From an uncultured Microbacterium sp. (GTDB lineage Bacteria > Actinomycetota > Actinomycetes > Actinomycetales > Microbacteriaceae): a stretch of DNA of 64,000 nucleotides. The stretch spans positions 17,654 to 81,653 of the forward strand of contig CAJYJO010000037.1 of assembly GCA_913774845.1 (NCBI GenBank). The letters run 5' to 3'. Positions 25,979 through 35,372 of this stretch are shown one piece after another. Within the stretch, counting starts at the first letter, position 1. Each line of letters starts with the position of its first letter. The position numbers and the translations under genes were made by a program. The notes beneath the pieces are model-generated. The model ran no database searches. It was given only the letters and a program-made list of their open reading frames with translations, and was not told where the DNA came from.

Positions 25979-26791
25979 ATGACGACGCGCGTGGCCATCG
26001 TGGGCGGTACCGGCAAGCTCGGCAAAGTGATCCGCGAGGTCGTCGAGGCCGAGGACGGCTTCGAGGTCTCGGCGGTGCTCGGCTCCCGCTCCGACCTCGC
26101 CGAGCTCGACGGGGCCGATCTCGTCATCGACGCGTCCACTCCGGCCGTCTCCATCGACGTCGTCCGTGCCGCGATCGAGCGCGGCCTGAACGTCCTCGTC
26201 GGCACCTCCGGGTGGTCGAACGAGCGCATCGCCCTGGTGCGGCCCCTCGTCGAGGCCAGCGGCACCGGCGCGGTGTTCATTCCCAATTTCTCGCTCGGCT
26301 CCGTGATCGGCAGCGCCCTGGCCGCGGCGGCCGCCCCGTTCTTCCCCTCGATCGAGATCGTCGAGGCGCATCGCGAGACGAAGGTCGACTCGCCCAGCGG
26401 CACCGCGGTGCGCACGGCCGAGCTCATCGCGGCCGCCCGCGCCGAGGTCGGCCCCGTCGAGTCCCCGCACGTCGATCAGCGCGCCCGCGGCCAGCGCGTC
26501 GCCTCTGTCCCCATCCACTCCCTCCGCCGCCCCGGTGTCGTCGCGCGTCAAGAGACCGTGCTCTCGGGGGCGGGCGAATCGCTCTCGATCGTGCACGACA
26601 CCGTCGATCCCGCGACGGCCTACGCGCCCGGCATCCGCATCGCCCTCGCGGCGGCTCGCGACGCGCGCGGGGTGACGATCGGCCTCGACTCCTTCATCGA
26701 CATCGGCGTGCGCACGCGTCCCCTCCCGCCTGAGGCCCCGGTGGCCGACGGCGACGTGTCCGGCCAGGTCGCGGGCGTCACCAGCGCATGA
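25979..26791 (+). CDS. dapB: 4-hydroxy-tetrahydrodipicolinate reductase
   Basis: The 270-residue enzyme reduces HTPA to tetrahydrodipicolinate in the diaminopimelate/lysine pathway. The Rossmann loop VAIVGGTGKLGK (residues 5-16) and the active-site motif EAHRETKVDSPSGTA (129-143) are clear. In this motif the catalytic His131 and Lys135 are kept, while the second His of the usual HH pair is Arg132. The final 20 residues extend past the family end. dapA and dapF occur elsewhere in the window as separate transcripts. The downstream TPR-like gene overlaps by 4 nt. Confidence 0.96.
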   Translation: MTTRVAIVGGTGKLGKVIREVVEAEDGFEVSAVLGSRSDLAELDGADLVIDASTPAVSIDVVRAAIERGLNVLVGTSGWSNERIALVRPLVEASGTGAVFIPNFSLGSVIGSALAAAAAPFFPSIEIVEAHRETKVDSPSGTAVRTAELIAAARAEVGPVESPHVDQRARGQRVASVPIHSLRRPGVVARQETVLSGAGESLSIVHDTVDPATAYAPGIRIALAAARDARGVTIGLDSFIDIGVRTRPLPPEAPVADGDVSGQVAGVTSA

Positions 26792-27240
26792 GAACCCGCG
26801 TCGCCGTCGCCGTGATGACGGTGCTGCTCCTGCTCTACGTGGTTCTCGCGGGTCAGCGCGCGCTGGTGCTGCTGGGCAGCGGTGAGCCGGTGGGCATCGT
26901 GATGGGCGTCGCCCTGCTCGTCCTCCCGCTCCTGGCCCTGTGGGCGATCGGACGCGAGCTGTGGTTCGGTGTGCGGGCGCAGAAGCTCGGGGAGCGGCTC
27001 GACGCCGAGGGCGGCCTCCCCGACGAAGAGCTGCCGGTCCGGCCCAGCGGGCGCATCGAGCGCGAAGACGGCGACGCCCTCTTCCCGACGTACCGCGCCG
27101 AGGTCGAGGCCAACCCCGGCGATTGGCGCGCCCGGTTCCGGCTCGCCCTCGCTTACGACGCGGCGGGCGATCGGCGGCGTGCCCGCGAGGCCGTCCGCAC
27201 GGCGATCCGGCTCGAGGCGGCGGAGCGCCGGGCGGGCTGA
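26788..27240 (+). CDS. Small membrane protein with TPR-like tail
   Basis: The 150-residue protein has two N-terminal transmembrane helices (about residues 5-25 and 35-57) and a cytoplasmic part whose end, NPGDWRARFRLALAYDAAGD followed by RRRAREAVRTAIRLE, resembles one tetratricopeptide repeat. Its ATG overlaps the dapB stop codon (ATGA), so the two are translationally coupled. Similar dapB-linked membrane genes are common in related actinobacteria. No function is known. Confidence 0.85.
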   Translation: MRTRVAVAVMTVLLLLYVVLAGQRALVLLGSGEPVGIVMGVALLVLPLLALWAIGRELWFGVRAQKLGERLDAEGGLPDEELPVRPSGRIEREDGDALFPTYRAEVEANPGDWRARFRLALAYDAAGDRRRAREAVRTAIRLEAAERRAG

Positions 27241-27280
27241 CCGACGACCGGGTGCGTCTCGCGCCGGAGCGCGTGGCGGA

Positions 27281-28201
27281 TCACGCCGCGTCGTGCGCGG
27301 GGACGGCCGAGGCCACGGCATCCTCGACCGTGCGATGGGTGAAGCGGAAGCCGCTCTTCTCCAGCACGGTCGGGCGGACGTCGGCATCCGAGGTGAGAAG
27401 GGCCTCGGTGGCATCCGTCCCCAGGGCGAGCTTGACGCCCCACACCGGCGCGCGCAGCACGTAGGGACGGTTCATGCGGCGAGCGAGGGCGAAGCCGAGG
27501 TCGTTCGCCGTCGCGCGGGTGGGACCGGTGAGGTTCACGGGGCCGGCGATGTCGGAGTCGATGACGTGACGGATGGCGCGCACCTCGTCGTCGAGCGTGA
27601 TCCACGGCCACACCTGCGTGCCTCGACCGATCGGCCCGGAGACGCCGAGCTTCGTCAGGAGGAGCAGGGGTTTGAGCACGCCCTGCTCGTGCACGACCGG
27701 CGCGGTGCGCAGCATCGCCACGCGCGCGGCGTCGCCCGCGGTGCGGGCCGCCTCTTCCCAGTCGACGCAGATGTCGGCCAGCAGACCCTGGCCGCGCGAG
27801 GAGTCCTCGGTGAGGACGGCGCCCGGCTGCGAACCGTAGAACCCCGTCGCACTGGCGTTGACGAGCGCGGGTGCATCTGCGCCGAGCGCGCGCACGGCGG
27901 CGGCGAGCGTGCGCGTCGGCGTGATCCGCGACCACAGCAGCGTGCTCTTGTAGGACGGCGTCCAGGGGAAGTGCCCGATCGAGGCGCCGTTGAGGCAGAC
28001 GACGGCGTCGGCTCCGGCGATCACGTCGGGGTCGAGGGGCGAGGCGTCCTGCAGCCACTGCTTCTCGTGCGCGTCGGTGGGGGCATGACGCACGAGGGAA
28101 GTGACCTCGACGCCGTCGCCTCGGAGCGAGGCGATGAGGGCCGAGCCGATGAGGCCCGACGCGCCGGCGATGACGACGCGTCGGGCCGAAGACTCAGCCA
28201 A
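27281..28201 (-). CDS. TIGR01777 family epimerase/oxidoreductase (SDR)
   Basis: The 306-residue protein has an extended short-chain dehydrogenase fold with the NAD(P)-binding loop VVIAGASGLIGSALI at the N terminus, the VCLNGASIG motif and the SATGFYG segment carrying the catalytic Tyr. It ends in the DUF1731-like C-terminal region (RPTVLEKSGFRF). Family members are linked to cell division or sugar-nucleotide chemistry, but no reaction is proven. Its start overlaps the end of the upstream OsmC gene by 8 nt, indicating coupling. Confidence 0.9.
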   Translation of the reverse strand: MAESSARRVVIAGASGLIGSALIASLRGDGVEVTSLVRHAPTDAHEKQWLQDASPLDPDVIAGADAVVCLNGASIGHFPWTPSYKSTLLWSRITPTRTLAAAVRALGADAPALVNASATGFYGSQPGAVLTEDSSRGQGLLADICVDWEEAARTAGDAARVAMLRTAPVVHEQGVLKPLLLLTKLGVSGPIGRGTQVWPWITLDDEVRAIRHVIDSDIAGPVNLTGPTRATANDLGFALARRMNRPYVLRAPVWGVKLALGTDATEALLTSDADVRPTVLEKSGFRFTHRTVEDAVASAVPAHDAA

Positions 28202-28619
28202 GCGTGGCCTCGAGCGTGATGTCGATGCCCGCGAGCGCCTGTGACACGGGGCAGTTGGCCTTCGCGTCGGCGGCGATCTTCTGGAACGTCTCGTCGTCGA
28301 GGCCGGGGACGACGGCGTTGACGTTGAGGTGGCTGCCGGTGATGCCGGTGCCGGGCTTGAAGGTGATCGACGCGGTGGCGTCGACCGACTCCGGCGGGGT
28401 GCCGTTGTCGGCGAGGGCGTTGGACAGCGCCATGCTGAAGCAGGCAGAGTGCGCTCCGGCGAGGAGTTCCTCGGGCGTGGTGACCGAGCTCGACCCTTCG
28501 CTGCGCGCCTTCCAGTTCACGTCGAACGTGCCGATGCCCGACGAGGTGAAGGTGACCTCACCCGATCCCTCGAACAGGCTGCCCTTCCAGGCGGTGGTGG
28601 CTTCGCTCGTGACGGCCAT
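28194..28619 (-). CDS. OsmC family peroxiredoxin
   Basis: The 141-residue protein is an OsmC/Ohr-type hydroperoxide reductase that detoxifies organic peroxides in the cytoplasm. The peroxidatic Cys60 (AHSACFSMAL) and resolving Cys123 (NCPVSQAL) are both present. The typical ELLAGAHSACF segment assigns it to OsmC (YhfA-like) rather than Ohr. It is transcribed with the overlapping TIGR01777 gene, and 105 nt separate it from the DUF4395/thioredoxin pair on the same strand. Confidence 0.93.
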   Translation of the reverse strand: MAVTSEATTAWKGSLFEGSGEVTFTSSGIGTFDVNWKARSEGSSSVTTPEELLAGAHSACFSMALSNALADNGTPPESVDATASITFKPGTGITGSHLNVNAVVPGLDDETFQKIAADAKANCPVSQALAGIDITLEATLG

Positions 28620-28724
28620 GGGAACCTCCGTTTTCTCGGCGCGGTCCGGGCGACCGCGACGCGGCCAGCCTAACGACGGGGCCGTGCCGCGAACGGGTCT
28701 TGACAGCCCGGACGGGGCCGGGCG

Positions 28725-29285
28725 TCAGGCGGGGGCCGGACCGCGCCGACCGATGAGGCCCGCTCGCTGCAGAACGAGGTAGAGCTGGCATCCGAGGCAC
28801 AGCCCGAACACCGCGTTGAGGAACGCGGCGACGAACGCCATGGCCGCGGCGATCGGCAGCGCCCACGGAACGCCCGCCAGGTGCAGCACGAGCCCCACCG
28901 CGGTGACGAGCAGTCCGACGCCCTGGGCGAAGCGCGGCGGGCGAGGGTCCTCGAATTCCGTCGGCGGCGCCAAACGCGGCTGGACGACGCGGCGGTAGAT
29001 CACGCCCCAAGGGGCGGTGCGCGGAGCGGCGACGCCCCAGACGAACAGCAGAGCGATCACCAGCAGCAGGAGGAAGCCGGGGTCGGCGGCGCGGTCCCCG
29101 AGCGTCGCCTGGGGGAGTGCCCAGTCGCTCGGCGACACGGTCGCGCCTGCCGAGGTGAACGTCACCGCTCCGCGGCGCGTGGCGATACCGAGCAGACTCA
29201 GCAGCGTCGCCACGAGCAGCAGGACGGCGGTGATGGATGCCGCGAAGCGCGGGCCGCGGGCATCGATGCGCGAGACGTCAGGCAC
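28725..29285 (-). CDS. DUF4395 membrane protein
   Basis: The 186-residue protein begins IDARGPRFAASITAVLLL and contains PPRFAQGVGLLV and FLNAVFGLCLGCQLYL, the hallmarks of DUF4395. Four to five transmembrane helices are predicted. The CLGC motif inside a helix is redox-suggestive. The gene overlaps the upstream thioredoxin-like gene by 8 nt, so the two are made together. A role in membrane thiol-disulfide exchange is plausible but not shown. Confidence 0.88.
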   Translation of the reverse strand: MPDVSRIDARGPRFAASITAVLLLVATLLSLLGIATRRGAVTFTSAGATVSPSDWALPQATLGDRAADPGFLLLLVIALLFVWGVAAPRTAPWGVIYRRVVQPRLAPPTEFEDPRPPRFAQGVGLLVTAVGLVLHLAGVPWALPIAAAMAFVAAFLNAVFGLCLGCQLYLVLQRAGLIGRRGPAPA

Positions 29286-29715
29286 GGGGGGCCTCCTTCT
29301 GCAGGGTGTCCAGCTCGAGTTCGACCACGGCTCGGCCGGGCGTGCCGCCGAAGCGTGTGCGCACGATGCCGCGGCGGTCCAGGACGAGGGTCGTGGGGGT
29401 CTGCAGCACGCGGAAGTGCTGAGCGATGTCGGGGCGGTGCGTGAGGTCGACGTCGAGGTGCCGCACGCCGTCGCGGGCGTCGGCGACCTCGGACAGCATC
29501 CGGTGCACCTGGGGGCAGCGCGAGCACATCTCGGTGCTGAACTGCAGGAGTGTCGCCTCCGCGCCGAGCGCGTCGGCGCCCAGGCGACGCGGATCGACGA
29601 CCTCGGCCGAGTCGACGGCGCGGGCGCGGCCCTGACGCGCGCGGGCCAGGAGGCCCGCAGCCGTCGCCGCGACGACGAGCGCGGCGATCACGAGGAGGGC
29701 GAGGGTCAGGTCCAC
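29278..29715 (-). CDS. Membrane-anchored thioredoxin-like protein
   Basis: The 145-residue protein has one N-terminal transmembrane helix (residues 2-24) and a thioredoxin fold with the redox motif CSRC (Cys64-Cys67) and the cis-proline segment [10 protein letters not shown]. The soluble part may face outward or inward; topology is not settled by the sequence. The GTG at 29715 is chosen because a TAGCCT -10 lies 8 nt upstream; the frame remains open further. It is coupled to the DUF4395 gene and probably acts with it. Confidence 0.86.
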   Translation of the reverse strand: MDLTLALLVIAALVVAATAAGLLARARQGRARAVDSAEVVDPRRLGADALGAEATLLQFSTEMCSRCPQVHRMLSEVADARDGVRHLDVDLTHRPDIAQHFRVLQTPTTLVLDRRGIVRTRFGGTPGRAVVELELDTLQKEAPRA

Positions 29716-29723
29716 GACGAGCA

Positions 29724-29729
29724 AGGCTA
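29724..29729 (-). promoter_or_regulatory. Promoter -10 of thioredoxin-DUF4395 operon
   Basis: TAGCCT on the minus strand lies 8 nt before the GTG start, so the leader would be at most a few bases. Confidence 0.5.
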
Positions 29730-29890
29730 ATGGGCGAGGGAGGTCTTCGGGCCGATGAGTCGTTGCGTGACGGGCGATACCCGGCGTTCTCCGAGGCGCG
29801 TCGTGGCGGCGTCCCGGATCCGTGGCTCCTCCCCAGGCGACCCCGGACCTCCGCATGCGCGCGTGACCTACCCGCGGGCCGTGCCGCGGG

Positions 29891-29896
29891 TACTGT
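29891..29896 (+). promoter_or_regulatory. Leaderless -10 of thyA
   Basis: TACTGT is followed after 7 nt by the thyA GTG. Confidence 0.55.
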
Positions 29897-29903
29897 GACA
29901 TGC

Positions 29904-30713
29904 GTGACCGCCGACATCCCCACGCCCTATGAAGACCTCCTGCGCGACGTGCTCGAGACCGGCGTGCACAAGTCCGACCGCACCGGTACCGGCACCACGA
30001 GCGTCTTCGGTCGACAGATCCGCTTCGACCTCGCCGAGGGGTTCCCCCTCATCACCACCAAACGCGTGCACCTCAAGTCGATCGTGTACGAACTGCTGTG
30101 GTTCCTGCGCGGCGAGTCGAACGTGGCGTGGTTGAAAGAGAACGGCGTCACGATCTGGGACGAATGGGCCGACGCCGACGGTGAGCTCGGACCCGTCTAC
30201 GGCGTGCAGTGGCGCTCGTGGCCGACCGCCGACGGCGGCACGATCGATCAGATCGCCCAGGTCGTCGAGCAGATCCGTCGCGATCCCGACTCGCGGCGCC
30301 TGATCGTGTCGGCGTGGAACCCGGCCGACATCCCCGACATGGCGCTCGCGCCGTGCCACGCCCTCTTCCAGTTCTACGTGGCCGACGGCAAGCTGTCGTG
30401 CCAGCTCTACCAGCGCAGCGCCGACATGTTCCTCGGCGTGCCCTTCAACATCGCCTCCTACGCCCTGCTGACCCTCATGGTCGCCCAGCAGACGGGCCTC
30501 GAGCCGGGCGAGTTCGTGTGGACGGGCGGCGACTGCCACATCTACGACAACCATCGCGACCAGGTGCGCGAGCAGCTCAGCCGCGAGCCGTACGCCTCTC
30601 CGACGCTGCGTTTCGCCCGCAAGCCCGAGTCGGTCTTCGACTACACCTTCGACGACATCGTCGTCGAGGGCTACCAGCACCACCCCGCGATCCGCGGAGC
30701 CGTCGCCGTATGA
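29904..30713 (+). CDS. thyA: Thymidylate synthase (folate-dependent)
   Basis: The 269-residue enzyme converts dUMP to dTMP with methylene-tetrahydrofolate as methyl and hydride donor. The nucleophile Cys151 is in [12 protein letters not shown], and the substrate segments [29 protein letters not shown] and the terminal ASPTLRF region are complete. The start is a GTG 7 nt after TACTGT. folA overlaps the stop codon, which fits recycling of the dihydrofolate made by this reaction. Confidence 0.97.
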   Translation: MTADIPTPYEDLLRDVLETGVHKSDRTGTGTTSVFGRQIRFDLAEGFPLITTKRVHLKSIVYELLWFLRGESNVAWLKENGVTIWDEWADADGELGPVYGVQWRSWPTADGGTIDQIAQVVEQIRRDPDSRRLIVSAWNPADIPDMALAPCHALFQFYVADGKLSCQLYQRSADMFLGVPFNIASYALLTLMVAQQTGLEPGEFVWTGGDCHIYDNHRDQVREQLSREPYASPTLRFARKPESVFDYTFDDIVVEGYQHHPAIRGAVAV

Positions 30714-31207
30714 CCTCGGTCGGGCTCGTGTGGGCCGAGGCGCACGGCGGCGTCATCGGCGCCGACGGCGGGATGCCGTGGAACGTCCCCGAGGACATGG
30801 CCCACTTCCGCGAGGTCACGGCGACGCACGACGTCGTCATGGGGCGCCGGACGTGGGAGTCGCTCCCGCCCCGGTTCCGGCCGCTTCCCGGTCGCCGCAA
30901 CATCGTCGTCACCCGCGACGACCATTGGGTGAGCGAGGGCGCCGAACGGGCCGCTTCGCTCGAGGCGGCGCTCGCGCTCGCCACGGGCGCGCAGGTCTGG
31001 GTGATCGGCGGGGGCATGCTCTACGCCGATGCCGTGCACGCGGCCGACGTGCTCGAGGTGACCCGTCTCGACCTCGACGTCGAGGGCGACACCCTCGCCC
31101 CCTCGACCGAGGGGTGGCGACGGGTGGCCGCCGACCCCGAAGCCGGATGGCACACCTCGCGCAGCGGCATCCGGTACCGCTTCGAGACCTACCGGCGCGG
31201 GCGGTGA
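30710..31207 (+). CDS. folA: Dihydrofolate reductase
   Basis: The 165-residue enzyme reduces dihydrofolate to tetrahydrofolate with NADPH. The active-site segment [14 protein letters not shown] holds Asp29, and [12 protein letters not shown] and [10 protein letters not shown] form the cofactor contacts. The ATGA overlap with thyA shows coupled translation of the two dTMP-cycle enzymes. An SDR gene follows after 1 nt. Confidence 0.96.
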   Translation: MTSVGLVWAEAHGGVIGADGGMPWNVPEDMAHFREVTATHDVVMGRRTWESLPPRFRPLPGRRNIVVTRDDHWVSEGAERAASLEAALALATGAQVWVIGGGMLYADAVHAADVLEVTRLDLDVEGDTLAPSTEGWRRVAADPEAGWHTSRSGIRYRFETYRRGR

Positions 31208-31208
31208 C

Positions 31209-31961
31209 ATGAGACGCACGGCGATGGTCACCGGGGCCAGCTCCGGGCTCGGGGCGGAGTTCGCCCGCCAGCTCGCCGCACGCGGGGCCGATCTCGTGCT
31301 CGTCGCGCGCGACCGCGACGCCCTCGCCGTCGTCGCCGCCGAGGTGGGCGAGCGGTACGGCGTGGACGCCGAGATCCTCCCCGCCGACCTGCTCTCCGCC
31401 GAAGGACTGGCCGCCGTCGAGGCGCGGGCCGCGGGCGTCGACCTCCTCGTCAACAACGCGGGTTTCGGACTCGACCTGGCGTTCGAGCAGAATCCCGTCG
31501 ACGCGGAGGTGCGGCATCTGCGTCTGCACGTCGAGGCAGCCATGCGCCTCACTCGCGCCGCGCTGCCGGCCATGCTCGAGCGGGGGAGGGGGCGCATCGT
31601 CAACGTCGCCTCGGTGGCCGGTTTCGTTCCGCGCGGCACGTACGGCGCCGCGAAGGGCTGGCTCATCTCGTTCAGCCGGTGGGCGAACGTCGTCTACCGT
31701 CCGCGCGGCGTCTCGGTCACGGCCGTCTGCCCGGGGTTCGTCCACACCAACTTCCACGAACGACTCGGCCTGCCCCCGGGTCAGGAGGGCGTCCCGCCGG
31801 GCATGTGGCTCGACGCGACGACCGTGGTGCGCGAGGGGCTGCGCGACGCGGCGCGCGGGCGCAGCGTCTCGGTGCCCTCGTGGCGGTACAAGGTCCTCGT
31901 CGCCCTCTCCCGGCTGCTCCCCGACGGCCTCGTCGTGCGCGCCGCGTCGCGCGGACGCTGA
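31209..31961 (+). CDS. Short-chain dehydrogenase/reductase (SDR)
   Basis: The 250-residue protein has the classical SDR elements: cofactor loop TGASSGLG at residues 8-15, NNAG, the catalytic Ser in VNVASVAGF, and YGAAKG with Tyr and Lys. The C-terminal PPGMWLDATTVVREGLRDAARG pattern, read as consecutive parts, is typical of DltE-like SDRs. Substrate unknown. It begins 1 nt after folA and likely shares its transcript without a metabolic link. Confidence 0.9.
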   Translation: MRRTAMVTGASSGLGAEFARQLAARGADLVLVARDRDALAVVAAEVGERYGVDAEILPADLLSAEGLAAVEARAAGVDLLVNNAGFGLDLAFEQNPVDAEVRHLRLHVEAAMRLTRAALPAMLERGRGRIVNVASVAGFVPRGTYGAAKGWLISFSRWANVVYRPRGVSVTAVCPGFVHTNFHERLGLPPGQEGVPPGMWLDATTVVREGLRDAARGRSVSVPSWRYKVLVALSRLLPDGLVVRAASRGR

Positions 31962-32010
31962 CCGGTCTCGCGCGCTCCGGGAAGACGGGGGCGCGTCCCC
32001 GTCGAACCGA

Positions 32011-32016
32011 TAACCT
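32011..32016 (+). promoter_or_regulatory. Leaderless -10 of dapA
   Basis: TAACCT lies 6 nt before the dapA ATG. A 7-bp GC hairpin at 31984-32003 just upstream may end the preceding operon. Confidence 0.65.
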
Positions 32017-32022
32017 GGACGC

Positions 32023-33000
32023 ATGACGCACTCCGGCAATCCCTTCGGTCAGGTGCTCGTCGCGCTCATCACCCCGATGACCGCCGACGGCGAAGTCGAT
32101 TGGCCCGCGACCGAGAAGCACATCGACGACGTCATCACCGCCGGAGCCGACGGCATCGTCGTCACCGGTACCACCGGTGAGACCTCGACCCTCACCGACC
32201 CCGAGAAGCTGCGTCTCGTCGAGGTCGGAAAGAGCGTCTCGGCCGGTCGCGCGAAGATCATCACGGGCGGCGGCTCGAACGAGACCGCGCACGCGATCGA
32301 GCTCTACAAGGCGAGCGAGAAGGCCGGCGCCGACGGCATCATGATCGTCACGCCCTACTACAACAAGCCCACCCAGGCCGGCATCCTCACGCACTTCCGC
32401 CTCGTCGCCGACGCGACCGACCTGCCGGTCATCCTCTACGACATCCCCGGCCGCACGGGCGTGCCCATCAAATACGAGACGATCCTCCGTCTCGCCAAGC
32501 ACCCGAACATCCTCGCCATCAAAGACGCCAAGGGCGACTTCAGCGAGGTGAGCCGCGTGCTCAATCAGACCGACCTGATGTACTTCTCCGGCGACGACGC
32601 CAACGTGCTCCCGCACCTCTCGATCGGCGCCGCGGGACTCATCGGCGTGACGGCGAACATCGCCGCGGCTCCTTATCGCACGATCGTGGATGCCGTGAAC
32701 GCCGGCGACCTGGCATCCGCCACCGCCGCGCACCAGAGCCTCGAGCCGCTCGTGCGCGCCGTCATGACGCACGTGCCCGGCACCGTCGCGGCGAAGTACA
32801 TCCTGCACGGCCTCGGCCGTATCGGCAGCCCCCGCGTCCGCCTGCCCCTCGTGGGGCCGGAGGAGTGGGAAGCCGCCGTCATCGAAGACGAACTGGCCCT
32901 CGTGAAGAACGTGGCCGGCGCCGACTTCTCCAACTTCCGCCCCGACCGCAACGCGGCCGCCGGCGGTGCCCTGCCGAAGGTGCACGGCACCACGAGATAA
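32023..33000 (+). CDS. dapA: 4-hydroxy-tetrahydrodipicolinate synthase
   Basis: The 325-residue class I aldolase condenses pyruvate with aspartate semialdehyde, the committed step to lysine and diaminopimelate. The Schiff-base Lys167 is in AIKDAKGD, Tyr139 in VILYDIPGRTG assists catalysis, and the TGTTGETSTL loop near residue 50 binds substrate. Typical length with a short C-terminal extension. It lies 76 nt before rnj, an order conserved in actinobacteria. Confidence 0.97.
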   Translation: MTHSGNPFGQVLVALITPMTADGEVDWPATEKHIDDVITAGADGIVVTGTTGETSTLTDPEKLRLVEVGKSVSAGRAKIITGGGSNETAHAIELYKASEKAGADGIMIVTPYYNKPTQAGILTHFRLVADATDLPVILYDIPGRTGVPIKYETILRLAKHPNILAIKDAKGDFSEVSRVLNQTDLMYFSGDDANVLPHLSIGAAGLIGVTANIAAAPYRTIVDAVNAGDLASATAAHQSLEPLVRAVMTHVPGTVAAKYILHGLGRIGSPRVRLPLVGPEEWEAAVIEDELALVKNVAGADFSNFRPDRNAAAGGALPKVHGTTR

Positions 33001-33076
33001 GCATCGGCGTCCGCCGAACCGCGGCCAGGGACGCCACACGAAGGGATGCCGCGACGCGGCATCCGAGGAGGCTCAC

Positions 33077-34753
33077 ATGCCCACTACCCCGTTCGATCCG
33101 CCCGCGCTCGCCGCCGGCACCCTCCGTGTCATCCCGCTCGGCGGTCTCGGCGAAGTCGGTCGCAACATGACCGTGTTCGAGTACGACGGCAAGCTGCTCG
33201 TCGTCGACTGCGGCGTGCTGTTCCCCGAGGAGCACCAGCCCGGCGTCGACCTCATCCTGCCCGACTTCGAGCCCATCAGACACCGGCTCGACGACATCGT
33301 CGGCGTCGTGCTCACGCACGGTCACGAAGACCACATCGGCGCCGTGCCCTACCTGCTCAAGCTCAAGGGCGACATCCCCCTCATCGGCTCCGGCCTGACG
33401 CTCGCCCTGATCGAGGCGAAGCTCAAAGAGCACCGCATCCGTCCTTACACGCTCACGGTGGCGGAGGGTCAGCGCGAGCAGGTCGGCCCGTTCGACCTCG
33501 AGTTCGTGGCCGTCAACCACTCCATCCCCGACGCCCTGGCCGTCGCGATCCGCACCCCCGCCGGTCTGGTGCTCGCCACGGGCGACTTCAAGATGGACCA
33601 GCTGCCGCTCGACGGCCGCATCACCGACCTGCGTGCCTTCGCCCGCCTCGGTGAAGAAGGCGTCGATCTGTTCCTCGTCGACTCCACGAACGCCGATGTG
33701 CCGGGCTTCACGCCCACCGAACGCGGGATCGGCCCGGTGCTCGACCAAGTCATCGCCAAGGCCCCGCGCCGCGTCGTCGTGGCGAGCTTCTCGAGCCACG
33801 TGCACCGCGTGCAGCAGGTGCTCGACGCCGCCCACGCGAACGGTCGTCGAGTGGCCCTCCTGGGGCGCAGCATGGTGCGCAACATGGGCATCGCCGCCGA
33901 CCTCGGCTATCTGAACGTGCCCGACGGCGTGCTGATCGACTACAAGAAGGCCCGCGACCTGCCCGATGACCGGATCGTCTACATGTCGACGGGTTCGCAG
34001 GGCGAGCCGATGGCGGTCCTGAGCCGGATGGCCAACCTCGACCACGCGATCGAGCCGGGCGAGGGCGACACGATCATCCTGGCCTCCAGCCAGATCCCGG
34101 GCAACGAGAACGCGATCTACCGCGTGATCGACGGGCTCACCAAGCTCGGCGCGACCGTCGTGCACAAGGGCAACGCCAAGGTGCACGTCTCGGGTCACGC
34201 CGCGGCCGGCGAGCTGCTGTTCTGCTACAACATCCTCAAGCCCAAGAACGTGCTCCCCGTGCACGGCGAGTACCGGCACCTGATGGCCAACGCCAAGCTG
34301 GCGCGCGAGACCGGCATCCCCGAGCAGAACACGATCCTCGGTGAGAACGGCACCGTCGTCGACCTGCGCGACGGCGTGGCCCAGGTCGTGGGCCAGGTCG
34401 ACATCGGCTTCGTCTACGTCGACGGCTCGTCGGTGGGCGAGATCACGGATGCCGACCTCAAGGACCGCCGCATCCTCGGCGAAGAGGGGTTCATCTCGGT
34501 CATCGTCGTCGTCGACTCCGCGACCGGGAAGATCGTGTCCGGCCCCGAGATCCACGCTCGCGGCGTCGCGGAGGACGAGAAGGTGTTCGACAGCGTCAAG
34601 CCGAAGATCGCGGCGGCTCTCGCCGAGGCGGCGAAGTCGGGAGTCCGCGACAACCACGCCCTCTCGCAGGTGGTCCGGCGCACGATCGGTCGCTGGGTCA
34701 ACCAGTCGCTCCGCCGCCGGCCGATGATCGTGCCGATGGTCATCGAGGCCTGA
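33077..34753 (+). CDS. rnj: Ribonuclease J
   Basis: The 558-residue metallo-beta-lactamase/beta-CASP nuclease has the zinc motif HGHEDHIG (His81, His83, Asp85, His86), the beta-CASP segments [14 protein letters not shown] and [17 protein letters not shown], and a C-terminal region for dimerisation. It processes and degrades RNA as endonuclease and 5'-3' exonuclease. GAGGAGG 5 nt before the ATG fixes the start. It may be cotranscribed with dapA, and a terminator follows. PNPase and RNase J are thus both encoded in this window. Confidence 0.97.
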   Translation: MPTTPFDPPALAAGTLRVIPLGGLGEVGRNMTVFEYDGKLLVVDCGVLFPEEHQPGVDLILPDFEPIRHRLDDIVGVVLTHGHEDHIGAVPYLLKLKGDIPLIGSGLTLALIEAKLKEHRIRPYTLTVAEGQREQVGPFDLEFVAVNHSIPDALAVAIRTPAGLVLATGDFKMDQLPLDGRITDLRAFARLGEEGVDLFLVDSTNADVPGFTPTERGIGPVLDQVIAKAPRRVVVASFSSHVHRVQQVLDAAHANGRRVALLGRSMVRNMGIAADLGYLNVPDGVLIDYKKARDLPDDRIVYMSTGSQGEPMAVLSRMANLDHAIEPGEGDTIILASSQIPGNENAIYRVIDGLTKLGATVVHKGNAKVHVSGHAAAGELLFCYNILKPKNVLPVHGEYRHLMANAKLARETGIPEQNTILGENGTVVDLRDGVAQVVGQVDIGFVYVDGSSVGEITDADLKDRRILGEEGFISVIVVVDSATGKIVSGPEIHARGVAEDEKVFDSVKPKIAAALAEAAKSGVRDNHALSQVVRRTIGRWVNQSLRRRPMIVPMVIEA

Positions 34754-34760
34754 TCCGATC

Positions 34761-34790
34761 GGAGCGTCGCGGGTACGCCCGCGGCGCTCC
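34761..34790 (+). terminator. rnj terminator
   Basis: A 13-bp stem with one G-U pair (GGAGCGTCGCGGG against its complement) and a TACG loop is followed by GTCGTTTCC. Confidence 0.88.
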
Positions 34791-34818
34791 GTCGTTTCCC
34801 GGTGCCCGCGGCGGTCGC

Positions 34819-34824
34819 TATCAT
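34819..34824 (+). promoter_or_regulatory. Leaderless -10 of GNAT gene
   Basis: TATCAT lies 6 nt before the ATG at 34831. Confidence 0.55.
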
Positions 34825-34830
34825 GCGGGC

Positions 34831-35322
34831 ATGCCCGGTCTCCCGATCCGTGCGGCGCTGGCCTCCGACGGCGCCTTCCTCGCCGACATGACGGTCGAGG
34901 CCGCTACCTGGCGTGCCGGCGTCTCGCGCCCGCGCCACGAGATCCTGAGCAGCCCGGAGTATCGCCGCTACATCGCCGGGTGGATGCGCCCCGGCGACGC
35001 GGGATTCGTCGCCGAATCTCCGGCCGGGGAGCCGGTCGGGGCGGCGTGGTACCGCATGCTCCCGCGCGACGAGCCCGGCTTCGCATGGGTGGGTACGGGG
35101 GTGCCCGAGCTCGTGATCGGGGTCCGGCCGGTCTGGCGCGCGCACGGCACCGGTCGCGCCCTCCTGCAACGGCTGGTCGATCACGCCCGATCCCAGGGAT
35201 ACGCACGCATCAGCCTGAGCGTCGAGCGCGACAACTACGCGGTGTCGCTCTACCGCTCGGAGGGTTTCGCCGTGGTGCGCAAGGGCATCGGGCGCGACGT
35301 CATGGTCAAGCGCCTGGGCTGA
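34831..35322 (+). CDS. GNAT family N-acetyltransferase
   Basis: The 163-residue protein has the GNAT acetyl-CoA fold, with the pyrophosphate-binding region [20 protein letters not shown], read from its two parts, and the ending [20 protein letters not shown] typical of the last strand and helix. The acceptor is unknown. It is transcribed alone between rnj and ftsK. Confidence 0.88.
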   Translation: MPGLPIRAALASDGAFLADMTVEAATWRAGVSRPRHEILSSPEYRRYIAGWMRPGDAGFVAESPAGEPVGAAWYRMLPRDEPGFAWVGTGVPELVIGVRPVWRAHGTGRALLQRLVDHARSQGYARISLSVERDNYAVSLYRSEGFAVVRKGIGRDVMVKRLG

Positions 35323-35344
35323 ACTCCGCGTCGGTACCCCCGAA

Positions 35345-35366
35345 TGTCGGAGGTCCGGCCTACCGT
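35345..35366 (+). promoter_or_regulatory. RecA-NDp/PafBC-type promoter of ftsK
   Basis: TGTCGGAG (35345-35352), GTCCGGCC, TACCGT (35361-35366), then 6 nt to the ATG. The six bases are GGAGGA, so the same stretch could also act as a very close ribosome-binding site. Confidence 0.72.
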
Positions 35367-35372
35367 GGAGGA

